Source of the DNA: Didymella arachidicola
Taxonomy: Eukaryota; Ascomycota; Dothideomycetes; Pleosporales; Didymellaceae
Reading direction: 5' to 3'
Assembly: GCA_016630955.3 (NCBI GenBank)
Contig: CM049991.1
Location: forward strand, 682,001 to 746,000
DNA: 64,000 bases
The position numbers and the translations under genes are program-made. Positions within the stretch are counted from its first letter, which is position 1, and each line of letters begins with the position of its first letter. Positions 22,326-32,682 of this stretch are shown here, one piece after another. Under the pieces are notes generated by a model. It saw only the letters and a list, made by a program, of their open reading frames with translations, made no database searches and was not told where the DNA came from.

Positions 22326-24368
22326 ATGACTGAGCCGCGACGATCCACGAGAGCACGCGCCCGCGAAGAAGCTGCGCCAGCAGCCCCCGAGACACCTAGC
22401 GAGAAGCCCGCGAAGGGTGTGAAGTCGACGTTGAAGCGCAAGCGGACCAGCATCGCCGTCAAGGACTCGAGACCAGGCTCGCCTGCTGGAGAGGGAGCGC
22501 AACAAACACCAAAGCAGACTCTGCCTCTTAGAGTTATCGACGGTCAACCGCTACCCACTCTCCCCGAACCGCAGCCTCTCCAGCTGTCATCGGCGGAATG
22601 GCAGAACATCCAGCAGAGCGGCGTCCTCAGCGCCTCGCTCTTGCGGTCACGCGCTGTTTGGGTGTCAGGTGTCAACTTTCGGATATTTCACAAGAAGCAT
22701 GCAATGCCAAAGAAGGTGTCTGAGCGAACAGAAGCAGACAAGGCTGGAAAGGCGCGCCAGAAGGAGATTGAGAAGAATTTCCCACAGGTCGGAACGCTAG
22801 ACGCTCAGCTGGTCATTGAGCCACACACGTTTCCCATCAAGCTATACGCGCCGAAAGAGGGCAGCAGGCCTGTGCAGAAGAAGATGCCTCCTCCGCCGCC
22901 GCAGTACGGTGCATGGCCGAATCATAGCCAGCACAACCAGCATCCGCCACAGTACCAGCAGTACAACCAAGCACCATACCCACCGAAACAGCACCCTCAA
23001 CCACGACCGCCACCGCCGAAGCCCGTTCAACAGGCACCGCCGCAGACAGCGCCCACGCCTGCTTCCAACCCCGCTCCTGATCCAGTCATTCATATGCTTG
23101 CGGCAAGGGCAGGCACAGACCCAGAGTTGAAGGCGGTGATGAAGATCGTGGCAGCCGGCCAAGCGAGCAAAGAGCAGTTGGAATTCTTTCAGACACACAT
23201 CAATGAGCTGACAGAGATACTGGAGAAAAATAAGAAAGCGAAAGCACCGCTGCCACTGCCTCCGACTCCTGGCCCACCAAAGCAACAAGCCCCGTCCTCA
23301 GCGCCGGCGAAACAACAGGCTCCATTAGCTCCGTCTAAACCCCAGACTCCGAGTTCAGCGATACCCAAACCACAGTCACCAGCCCCAGTTGCCCCTCCCA
23401 CGCCGTCTCCAGTTCCACCGAAACAACAAGCGCCACCACCGACTCCTCCACCTGCAAGACCTGCGCCGCCTGCTCAGCAAGTACAGCACGCCCCGCCATC
23501 TACGAACGCACCAAAGCCTTTTAGTCCGGCGCCACCTCAAATGCAGCAGCAACGACCGCCCTCATCTCAATCAAGGCCACCTCAGCCAAATACATATCCT
23601 GTGAAGAACTATAACCAGCCACCATACTACAATCATGCCCCACCTCATTACGCACCATCGCAACCGCCACGAGTCACATATCGACCTCTCACGTTCGAGT
23701 TCGTGGAAGGGAATGGCGACCGCTTCTACTTCCCCTCATACAGCTTCATGGAGTGGCTGCCTAACGGGTCAGGTGCAAAATTTAGTTTCCTTGTGACTAA
23801 GCTCAAACCAAAGCCAGAGGGAACACTCGAGTCGCCGTTGGCACAAGCGTCGCCCCAAGCACTGCAGACACCAGGTCTTGCGAGCGCGGCAAACACACCA
23901 GTAGTAAACGGGTCAAGCAACTCGCCTTTCCCGCCAACGCCTGGCGGCCCAACTGCGACACCCATGTCAATGCCTACGCCATCTTATATCGCTCCTCCGC
24001 GCATCGAAGATTTTGATGAGCGAAACGATATGAAAGATGTTGAATTCTATCAACCAGTCACGGTTCTCGTTCTGACGGACGAGCATGAGGTCAGGACCGC
24101 ATTACCTCGCGCGATTCGCCCGCCGAGCGTTGTGGAGAAATACATGGAAGAGGTCTTCGATACGTGCAAGCGTGCAGAAGAGACATATCTGGCCTTCAGG
24201 CTGCCCAAGGATGGAAACATGGATGTCGATCTAGGCGCGAAGAGTGGCGATGTGATGCCAAGCGTGAGCACGCCTATTACAGACGCGACGGTGAGTGGCA
24301 TGGTTCCAGCGGGTGCAGAGAAGAGAAAGAGTCTGACGGGGAGGCCAAGGAAGAGTTTGGCTGCTTAA
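22326..24368 (+). CDS. SWC3: SWR1 chromatin-remodelling complex subunit 3 (Swc3-like)
   Basis: Nuclear subunit of the SWR1 complex, which exchanges H2A for H2A.Z. A single exon encodes 680 aa. The basic N-terminus (RRSTRARAREEAAP) precedes a conserved block near residues 70-170 (LPLRVIDGQPLPTLPEPQPL, SSAEWQNIQQSGVLSASL, FRIFHKKHAMPKKVSER), which is the Swc3 signature. The middle 200 residues are a Pro/Gln-rich disordered region. A helical patch near 260-300 (DPELKAVMKIVAAGQASKEQL) and C-terminal conserved pieces (FEFVEGNGDRFYFP, FYQPVTVLVLTDE) complete it. The open frame extends 37 codons upstream only from a TTG, so I use the ATG at 22326. Confidence 0.87.
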   Translation: MTEPRRSTRARAREEAAPAAPETPSEKPAKGVKSTLKRKRTSIAVKDSRPGSPAGEGAQQTPKQTLPLRVIDGQPLPTLPEPQPLQLSSAEWQNIQQSGVLSASLLRSRAVWVSGVNFRIFHKKHAMPKKVSERTEADKAGKARQKEIEKNFPQVGTLDAQLVIEPHTFPIKLYAPKEGSRPVQKKMPPPPPQYGAWPNHSQHNQHPPQYQQYNQAPYPPKQHPQPRPPPPKPVQQAPPQTAPTPASNPAPDPVIHMLAARAGTDPELKAVMKIVAAGQASKEQLEFFQTHINELTEILEKNKKAKAPLPLPPTPGPPKQQAPSSAPAKQQAPLAPSKPQTPSSAIPKPQSPAPVAPPTPSPVPPKQQAPPPTPPPARPAPPAQQVQHAPPSTNAPKPFSPAPPQMQQQRPPSSQSRPPQPNTYPVKNYNQPPYYNHAPPHYAPSQPPRVTYRPLTFEFVEGNGDRFYFPSYSFMEWLPNGSGAKFSFLVTKLKPKPEGTLESPLAQASPQALQTPGLASAANTPVVNGSSNSPFPPTPGGPTATPMSMPTPSYIAPPRIEDFDERNDMKDVEFYQPVTVLVLTDEHEVRTALPRAIRPPSVVEKYMEEVFDTCKRAEETYLAFRLPKDGNMDVDLGAKSGDVMPSVSTPITDATVSGMVPAGAEKRKSLTGRPRKSLAA

Positions 24369-25288
24369 GGCAATTGCGAGACCTGTAGCACTCGGGTGCC
24401 AATGTGAATCAAGATACCCATGTCGAAACATCGACAACAACACCGGCTCTCCATGCGCGCTATGGATGCACAGACTTGTAAAGAATTTTCTGTCGCATTC
24501 TAGCTTCATGTCTTTGGAGAAAAGATTGATCATCGGCTCGCAAGTTCCTTGCATACACCACGTGACATGTCTAGCACACACTACCATCTAGCGGACTATG
24601 CAAAGGTCGCCTCGGAAGCATACGTAAACAACCCAAAAAGGAAGTTTCAGCACGTCTGTGGAATACAGGTGCGATTAGCGCTGCGCTATACCGAAACATA
24701 AACACTCCCCTAGCTCTTTGTCACCTCATCACCAGCAACATCAACAACAAGGCTGCGTCAAGTGCATTTGTGGATAGTTTGCGCACCACTATTGTTCATG
24801 GGCGCTTCCAAGGCGCACACGTCTGTACTGCCACGCCTAAACATGGTGGTGTTAGACGGTACATGAAACATACACGCCCTCGACCTTGGTGGTTACCTAG
24901 GTGAGTAGGAGTCATCGAGACCTGACCTTCTGGAAGACCGCCGAGGTCAGGATGCATCGACCCTGATCCCGAACAGCGTCGAACACGTCAGTCGAACCGT
25001 TCCTGAGCACGTACGCGTTGCCAGCGCCTGCCCTATGGGATGTCTCCCGCTTGCTGGTCCTAATCTTATTAGACAAGCTCATCCATGCATGTCAGGTGGA
25101 CATACCAACGCTCGATCTGAGCCATGACGACCGTCAAAGACAAGGTGCTTGTGTGTTGATATACATCAAGCCCTTATAACAATCAAATCTCGGCTCTTCT
25201 AAACCGTTGACCACATCTCTCACATTTTCAACCACGGTTCAGCATCTACGCTCTTGCAGCAGGACTGCAATTTGGAACCCAAGTCAAG
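24369..25288. other. intergenic, nothing recognised
   Basis: About 920 bp between SWC3 and the RING-H2 gene on the same strand. No supported frame, repeat or RNA gene was found. Confidence 0.45.
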
Positions 25289-26275
25289 ATGACCTCGCTC
25301 ATGCAACCTTTCTCAGTCTTGGACTTTACCCCTCCAGCATCACCGACAAAGTTCTCAGACACTATGAAGTGGTTCAAAAGCACACCCACCAGCTCGCCGC
25401 TGCCGTCTTCCCCAATGAGATCGCAACATGTGGCTGATGATGACAGCAGTCGCCCATCATCTTCGGATTATCCAACCATCACACAGTCGAATTTCTGCAG
25501 AGCCATGCGGTCCTTGCAGAAGAAAGCGAGTACCTTCCCGCTACAGCCGAAGCCGGGATCATCATCGCCTGCAGTAACACCGCTCGATGCACCCCAGCGC
25601 GAGATCGTAGATTGGTTTGCAAGACCAAGTCCAGTCCGTGCTGTATCTTCTGCCCCTCCCGCAGCTGAGCTTGGTGATCACTTCGCTCGTTCGTTACCAA
25701 CTTATGAAGAGAAGCAAGCTGAGCTGCGCCGCCGCCGAGAGGCAGCCCGTCGACGCGTGCAGAGCATGCGCACACATCTCGGAGTCAAAGCCAAAGAAGA
25801 CCCTCCAACCACACGACACCAGCGTTACGACAGCGGCTGCTTTGAGCAAGTGGACTCCTCCACGTTCAAAGACTCACAGGACGACACGACCAGCGCATTG
25901 AAGACCACAGAACCTGAAGACGAGAAAGAAAAAGCACCAGTCTCTCTTCTCCATGACCTACACTTCCTGCGCCATGCATTGTTCCGCCTCAGTCGACCTC
26001 CACTGCAATTTCACTGCGTTGGCTGCAAAGACACGCACACCACTTCGTCTCCCGATTCTAATTCGCCTATCTGGTTGTTGCAAAGTTGCAAGCATTACGT
26101 GCATCCCAACTGCTTCGGCAAACTGCTGGTCCCCGACACGGACGGCTGCTTCCACTGCACGCACTTCAAGATGATGCTCAGGAAGCTTGGGGACGATGAG
26201 GCGGGGGCAAGACATGAGGATGTGTTGAAGCAGTCGAATGGTGATAGGTATCTTGCGAAGGACTTTCTGCTATGA
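25289..26275 (+). CDS. disordered protein with C-terminal RING-H2-like finger
   Basis: Single exon, 328 aa, family not recognised. Residues 1-215 are Ser/Pro-rich and disordered except for a basic amphipathic helix (TYEEKQAELRRRREAARRRVQSM). The C-terminal 100 residues hold FHCVGC, then after about 22 residues CKHYVHPNC, then CFHC. This is a Cx2C..CxHx2Hx2C..Cx2C arrangement, so all eight potential zinc ligands of a RING-H2 are present. If functional, it would be an E3 ubiquitin ligase. The loop sequences are unusual and I see no hydrophobic E2-binding Pro/Trp pattern, so activity is uncertain. The start codon at 25289 is a true ATG. Confidence 0.72.
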   Translation: MTSLMQPFSVLDFTPPASPTKFSDTMKWFKSTPTSSPLPSSPMRSQHVADDDSSRPSSSDYPTITQSNFCRAMRSLQKKASTFPLQPKPGSSSPAVTPLDAPQREIVDWFARPSPVRAVSSAPPAAELGDHFARSLPTYEEKQAELRRRREAARRRVQSMRTHLGVKAKEDPPTTRHQRYDSGCFEQVDSSTFKDSQDDTTSALKTTEPEDEKEKAPVSLLHDLHFLRHALFRLSRPPLQFHCVGCKDTHTTSSPDSNSPIWLLQSCKHYVHPNCFGKLLVPDTDGCFHCTHFKMMLRKLGDDEAGARHEDVLKQSNGDRYLAKDFLL

Positions 26276-26861
26276 GTTGCAGGCACGGGTTGACGAATTG
26301 ATGAATGAAGTCACGAAGCACTTGTCGCGCGTTGTACGCACGAATGAAAGATCACGAATGATGCATAGACAAAAGTAGATAGCTTATGATAATGATATAC
26401 GAATGCATCATATATACCACAAATACTTCCTCGTCTCGAGCACTACATTTTCCCTACCTGCAGAAAGAGCGCTGCATCGCACACGGAAGGGGGTCGGGAC
26501 ATGCTGCAAGAAGTATAAGAAGGCGGACAAGGGGATGGGAAAAGGGACATGCGCTGCTATATAGAAGAATTTGACGCGATGGATATGAAGGCGACATACA
26601 CAGGCACATTGCCTCGAGAGTTATACAGTCAGCGCGAGTACCATAGAACCTGCTCTACGTGAATGGAAAAACGACTTGGTATTGGTGCAGATTGTAGACA
26701 GGCCGCCTACCCTTCTCTTACTAACGATAAACCCTTTCCGTACTTGGGCTCCTCCGGATATTTGACCCTGTGACGAGCGATGATGAAAAGATGCATAAAG
26801 ACTATCTACCAAGAAGAGGACTATTATGAGCAAGTAGCGATGTGCAATGGAGGCGTTCGGT
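26276..26861. other. tail-to-tail intergenic region
   Basis: About 590 bp between the RING-H2 gene and the SLA2 stop, holding both 3' untranslated regions. The SLA2-frame open sequence continues past the true exon end to 26621 but is intronic or non-coding. Confidence 0.4.
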
Positions 26862-29800
26862 CTACTCCTCGAGATACGACAGCTTGCGCATCTCACCGAG
26901 CCTGATACGAGCTTGCGAGAGCTGGTTCTCGAGCTGCAGGATCGCGACCTATGATCTATGTTAGCAGATTTCTCTAGTACTCCGCATGACTGGATCCATA
27001 CCTGCTGCTCCATCTGCCTGACCTTGAACTCATGGTCGCTCAGCTTGGTGTAGTCGACAACGTCGCCGTCGTCCCTGTTCTTCTGTGCGATGATGTCCTG
27101 TACCTGCCTGACGAGAGCACGGCAAGCAGCGGTGACAGTCTTCGAGGCGGTCTCGAGCCTATCCTGAGTCTTGCTCATGAATGTAGCCTTGACACGACTG
27201 GCAGCGACAAGCTGAGCAGTCGAGGCCGCAACGTCATTGGATGCGACGATGAGCTGCTCAGGCGAGTTGCGACCTGAAATGACACCGTCTGCGGTCTCGA
27301 TGAGCATGTTTGTAGATGTCGCAACGGCCTTCGCTGCGCTGATGAGTCCTTCAGTCCAGCGGTTGTGCTTCTTGTAGAACTGGGTGACTGTCATGCTACC
27401 GCGACCCTCGCGAACAATCTCTTGTTGCGACGCTGTTGCCGCCTTGATGAGCTGTGCAATAGCATTGGTGACTGCGATGGCTGCATCGAGGATCGAGTCA
27501 TGAATCTTAAGCTCGTAGGTGGAGAACTGGTCGCGAGGCTTGTTCTTCAGCTTGGCCAGACGGTCGGCAGCGGCCTGAATGGCGTTTGCGGCCTTTGTCA
27601 ACTCGTCATCGACAACCTCACCGAGATCGCCATTAGTATTGAGCTTGCTCTTGGGCGCAAAGGCATCGGCAAGCTTGGACAGACTCTGCAGGTTGCGAAC
27701 AACCTCAGAACTGTTGTTGATGACAACGTCGATCTTGCGCTCGGCATCAAGGTCGTACATGCGTACTGACTGGACGTTACGGAAGAACCTGATCGTCGAT
27801 GTTGCAGAAGCTCGCGCTCCGTTGATGAGCTGATCAGCCTTGTTGTCATCCGAGGCAAATCGTGTCAGACCCTTGGTGTTGATCAGAACGTCCACAATCG
27901 CGCCAGCAAAGTTATTGACTGCGCTGATGACCTCGGCGTGCTTGGCGCTATGTCCGTCTGCGATGAAGTTGTTGAAAGCGGTCGAGAACTCCATCGTGCT
28001 AGTCGAGGCGTTCTCGATCTGTGAGAGGACGTAAGGGCCAGTCGCGTTCTGGTTACCAGCCTGCATGGAGGAGTCCAACTCGTAAAGAGCATCGTCGACA
28101 CGCTGCACTCCACTCTGCAGGACCGAGTCGATGATTTCGTTGATCTTCTGGAGGCTATCCTGCATGATTACGTCGATTTGGCCATCTAGAACATCATCAT
28201 TAGCATGTCCGTTCAACTTCAATTCGTTCAGCTCGAGCAAGGTCTGATCCATGCCCGCGCGGAAGATCTCCAGTTCCTCCTCCTTATCGCGCAACAAACG
28301 CTCCAGATCTGAATCACCTTCGCGATGCTTCATTTGCAGGTTGTCAAGCTGGCGAGTCTTGTTGCGTAGAGCCTCTTCGAGATCTGCGATCTCACGGTTG
28401 TGCCTTGAAAGCATAGCGGACAGCTCTGACCCCTTGCCACGCTCGGCGTTGTCGACTCTGTCTAGTGCCTCGCGCAGCTCGCGCTTGAGCTTCTCGAGTT
28501 CCTCGCGGTGGCCACCAGAGCTACGGTCCTTGTCCATCATAGCACGGTCGCGCTCGCGAATCATGTCGGCTAGTTCGAGATTTTTCGTCTTGAGCTCTCG
28601 CTGCAGCTTGTCGCGCGCATCGATCGCTTCCTGAGCGCTGTTGGCTTTGAGCTGGACTTGCTTGAACTTCGTCAAAAGTGCTAAATGCTCGGTACGAAGT
28701 TGAGAATAGAGCTTTGCTAATGACTCGTACTTCGTTCTCCATGTGTTCAGCTGTTCTTGCAATGCACGTAGCTGTTCATCCCTGGAGCCCATCTGCGAGT
28801 TGAAGTTCTGGTTCATCTGAGCGATCTCACCCTCCAGCGCCTTCATTCTCTGGTCGTATTGCTGGAGCATGAGCTGGTCACGCTCATATTGCGCGCGTGC
28901 ATTGAGGTTCTCGCGCTCAAGCTCTGCAAGGCGACCTTGTGTCTGCTGCTGGTACTGATCTCGCATGAGTTGCTCCTGCGCAAGACGCGCCTGTTCTGCC
29001 TGCAACCTCTGTTGTTCCTCGAACTCTCTTTGCGCTTGCATTTGCTGTTGTTGCTGCTGGCGCTGCTGCTCTTCCCATTGCTGGGCTAATCTTGCCTGCT
29101 CCGCATCGTATGCGTCTTGCTGGCGCTTCTGATCTTGTTTCCAGAACTCATTGATTGGCTCGGGGTCGACGGATGGCGCGCGTGGCGCGGGTGCAGGCTC
29201 CGCGGCTTTGGGTCTGACAGGAAGGGCAGGTGCTGATTCGTCTTCGGACAGGAGGTTTGGTGGGTCTTGAGGCAGCTTCGGTACCGTGATCAAGCTCGTC
29301 AGGTAGCGTAGATTCGAGCACTCGTAATAGAACTTGACCAAACGGTAGTGCTGGGCGTCGTATCTTCCGCGGAGAGGAGAGAGCGCTTCGTCGTCACCCA
29401 GTGCTGCCCTTCTTAGTTTGGTTCAGTGCAAGTTCGTTCAGATGCAGGACTCACTGGTATGCATAGCTCGCAGCATGCTGGTAATAAACTTGTAAATACC
29501 GTACGACTCTTGCACCAGTGGCACAAGAGCTGCTATCCGGCATTCGTTGTTAGCACCGCTCCGGAAGTGCGAGAAGATGAGCTTCTGGAATGCGTCGATC
29601 TGATCCTGAAGCGTCATGAGATCAGAGATTGTCTCGTAGCCTTCGTTCGGATCATTGATAGACTTCAGGCTGATGTACTCCTCGTACTCGAAAGTACCTG
29701 CCTGCTGTCAGCCCGCTGTTCGATCTTGTAGTATACGACTGTTGTACCGTTGAACTCCGGGTGTTGGCGGTGAAACGCCAGCTTGGCCATCAGATAGTAG

Positions 29801-30369
29801 ATGTACTCTGAGATGAGCGGCGCATATCCTCTGGCACCTGCGCCATCTGTAGTGCCTCGCGACAAGCTCTCCAGCCAACTGGTGTTCGATTGCGCCTCCT
29901 TGAGAACGATGGGATGGCCTTCTTGGAGGACCTTGTGTACTGTAATGAGCGCTTTGAATGTCTGAATCTCGTCGGCGAGGATTGGCTGCCTGCGTGGTGG
30001 TCAGCAGTGTTCCGGCCCTTCCAATGCGCCCATAGGCCTCATGGGAGATCTGGCGCGACCTACACTTTCATGCCCTGCCAGAACGACGCGGAGCTTTTAT
30101 GATCCCATGTGTACACGATGCATGCGCGCACATGCTTGCCTGTCGTCACCGTGAGCTTTGATTGCATGTCTCGGAGGTTGCGGACGTACGCTTCGGCGAG
30201 ACCTCCTCGATGCTGGTTGCTTTGCGAATGTTGATGGCAAGCTCTGACTCCTGCCTGGCCGGCTCGTTAGCTTTCACCAGTACCTCCTAGGGTGTATACA
30301 TGATAGCGAATGTTGGTGTTTGACGTACTTTCCCATGTCAACATTCCTACTGGATCCATAGAGCGCCAT
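26862..30369 (-). CDS. SLA2: endocytic actin adaptor Sla2/End4 (ANTH, coiled coil, I/LWEQ)
   Basis: Links clathrin-coated endocytic sites and PtdIns(4,5)P2 to actin; in filamentous fungi it is needed for polar growth. The predicted length is 1051 aa. The N-terminal ANTH domain (ELAINIRKATS, KRKHVRACIVYTWDHKSS, HPIVLKEAQSNTSWL) spans about residues 15-290. A Gln-rich coiled coil lies at about 320-640. The C-terminal THATCH/I-LWEQ actin-binding module (about 780-1030) contains RWTEGLISAAKAVATST and LVAASRVKATFMSK, and the final exon adds VAILQLENQLSQARIRLGEMRKLSYLEE in pieces. Seven exons: 30369-30329, 30254-30190, 30139-30064, 29989-29748, 29697-29455, 29403-27002, 26948-26862. The summed length is in frame. 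SLA2 flanks the mating-type locus in many ascomycetes, but no MAT gene lies within this window. Confidence 0.95.
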
Positions 30370-30970
30370 ACCGACGAGTGTTGCTGCCTGTCCAGAAGAG
30401 TCTGGAGGCAGTCGCGATTACTACGGAAGGAGCAGCAACAAGGCAGTAATTCAGTGGGCAGGGACGATGCAAAGAGCCTGCGCGAATGTTTGGAAGGAAT
30501 TGGGGAGAGGGGTGAATTGGGCGCTCGAGCATGAGCTTCAAATCCCTGGAAGCGCGACCACCTTGAGGTTGGTGCCCACTCGCCAAGACTGGGGTCCATG
30601 GGAGTAGCTTTCGTCATCGCTCAGCCACTCCACCGGCACCACTCAGCGCTCGCAGGTGTTCCCAACCTGTTGCCTTACCGTCATACAACACATACGCGCG
30701 GCTGCATGCGCACTCGCCTTCCATATGAGTTGGCATCTTTAGCAGGGGGAGAAAGTGCATGAGGGGAAGCTGGGAGCCACGAACCCTAGCTGCATGACAC
30801 CGATCAGCACTGCACTCTGCAGGACAACGCATTCGATCATTAGGAACTCTATGTCATTTTGCAGGCCGTTGCTGATGTGTGGCCTTGGGTATAAACGCCG
30901 TGCCAGCGCCACGCGATGCTAAGATAAAAAGTAAAGCTTTTCCAGTGGTGTGAGAGAACCATGCATACGC
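30370..30970. other. intergenic, SLA2 promoter side and SLU7 terminator side
   Basis: 600 bp between the SLA2 start and the SLU7 stop, both minus strand. No supported coding frame was found. The interval should hold the SLA2 promoter and SLU7 3' end. Confidence 0.4.
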
Positions 30971-32410
30971 TTATACTGCGTCGGCCATGTTGCCCTTCAG
31001 GTAGGCAGCCATGGGGTCTGCCGCCATTGTGCGCTTCCGCCTGTACTCTTCCATTTCCTCCTCGTTCACGTCACCCGTCATCTCGGCTATTGTGCGCTTG
31101 CGTGCGGCTGGATCTTGCTTTGCCTTTGAATCCTTCTCGGGGGCGTTCGGCACGTGCTCCTCGAGAGCCTCTTCTTCCTTCCATGCAATTGATCTTGGAA
31201 CCTCTTGGGGGAGGTCAGCGCCTGTGCGCATAGCTTCTGCCTTTTCAAAAGCCTCCTTGCCGGCCTTGCCAGTGCAGTAGGAGTTCTTGACCGTAGAGTG
31301 GCAGCATGCAAAGCCCCACTGGAAGTTTGACCACCAACTGCCCCAGACTGATTTGTGATTGCCGGGAAAGACATCCTCGGCATATTTTGACTTGGCCTTG
31401 ATCTTTGGTGCACCCTTGATGCCACCTCGTTCGTCATACTCAACATATCGTTCGTTTTCGGTGACTGCGAGCTTGCGTAATGACTCGTCGTTGAACTTCT
31501 GCTGTGTGCCATACTTCTCTGCGAGAGCCTTAGCTTTAGCCTTTTTCTGCTCCTCCTGCTCCTGCATTTGTTTCTTTCGCATGACCTCGCCAGATGTTGG
31601 GTTCGCCTGAAGATGCAGCTTGTTCTTGTCGCCACGCTCTTGTGTTTCCCAGGCGTAGCGCTGCGCCCGTTCAAACTCTGCAGCATCACCGGACGCACGC
31701 ATGAAACCGTCTTCCGCTACCAGCTGGGCGGCTTTGTCCGAGCCGGCACCAGTGTCTGCCATTGACCGCGTTTTGGGGTCGTACTTTGCCGAGTCCAGAT
31801 CCAGGTTCAGCAGGTACTTCGCAGTGTCCTCGCGCAGCCGCAAATTTCGCGTTGATGTTGCCTGCTTCCTGCCCATATCTGTCTCCTCGTCGTATTTGTC
31901 ACCCTCGTCGTCTTCGTCTCCGGACTTCTCGCCCTCTGTGTCCTTCTTCGCCTTCTTGCGCAGCTCCTCCATCTCGTTGTACTCTTCAATGACCTGATTG
32001 AAGTCTGATGCGTCGTACCCGTTCCAGCGATCGCGCTTGGCGTCCCAGCTTTGCTGTACGTCTTGTATGACTTCATCCGCTTCGATACGCTTGCCGGTAA
32101 ACTTTGCGCCTGCCTTGCGCGGTCTGCTGAGACAGTCCTTCTTCTTGTGTGTCATTGCTCCGCAGTTCTCGCAGGCACCTTTGCGGTATTTCGTCGCTGC
32201 AGGCCCGAGCTTTCTTCCGCGGTCATACCATGTCGAGTCCTGCTCCTGTTTCTGCAGACGTTGATGCTCGAGGTAATCGTCGCCATTGTCATTGCCGTTC
32301 TCGTCGATGGCATAAAAAGGCTTCTTCGAGATGAAGGAGGGGATGTATTCGTTGCGCTCCTTCGCGGCGGCGGAGGCGTCAGGCTTCCTCGGTTCACCGA
32401 CGGGTGGCAT
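30971..32410 (-). CDS. SLU7: pre-mRNA splicing factor Slu7
   Basis: Second-step splicing factor that helps choose the 3' splice site. A single exon encodes 479 aa. The start has [14 protein letters not shown], followed by a CCHC zinc knuckle [14 protein letters not shown] at about residues 80-93. Next comes [21 protein letters not shown], an acidic/Lys stretch, and conserved [26 protein letters not shown] pieces. Near residue 350 is [20 protein letters not shown], and the C-terminus is basic ([18 protein letters not shown]). The ATG at 32410 faces REV3 across 272 bp. The family assignment is firm. Confidence 0.94.
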   Translation of the reverse strand: MPPVGEPRKPDASAAAKERNEYIPSFISKKPFYAIDENGNDNGDDYLEHQRLQKQEQDSTWYDRGRKLGPAATKYRKGACENCGAMTHKKKDCLSRPRKAGAKFTGKRIEADEVIQDVQQSWDAKRDRWNGYDASDFNQVIEEYNEMEELRKKAKKDTEGEKSGDEDDEGDKYDEETDMGRKQATSTRNLRLREDTAKYLLNLDLDSAKYDPKTRSMADTGAGSDKAAQLVAEDGFMRASGDAAEFERAQRYAWETQERGDKNKLHLQANPTSGEVMRKKQMQEQEEQKKAKAKALAEKYGTQQKFNDESLRKLAVTENERYVEYDERGGIKGAPKIKAKSKYAEDVFPGNHKSVWGSWWSNFQWGFACCHSTVKNSYCTGKAGKEAFEKAEAMRTGADLPQEVPRSIAWKEEEALEEHVPNAPEKDSKAKQDPAARKRTIAEMTGDVNEEEMEEYRRKRTMAADPMAAYLKGNMADAV

Positions 32411-32682
32411 GGCTGCTGAGTGGATTTGTTGGTTGTGGAGGTAAGAGTGAAGGCCCCACGAAAGGTGGAGCTCGGTAGCTTCGTAGGGCTGCAGCAGTAG
32501 CGCCTCACGTGGTAGCGCGTGGCGATGAGCGCGTCAGCGTCGCGCTTGCAATAACAACCCTTGCTTCGTCCTTGCTGTACTTACATTTGTGCAAAGAAAT
32601 ATGCAGGTCATTGTTGGATACCTTATGCAGCCATGATTCTGCGGGTTTACAACGAGAATACCGCAAGAACCCCAATGTCGTC
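32411..32682. promoter_or_regulatory. compact bidirectional promoter, SLU7 / REV3
   Basis: Only 272 bp separate two ATG codons facing away from each other, so both promoters and 5' leaders fit here. No TATA box is evident. Confidence 0.5.

Noticed and set aside
31087..31698. 203-codon minus-strand frame
   Set aside because: Alternate frame inside SLU7, where the real frame has all family motifs.
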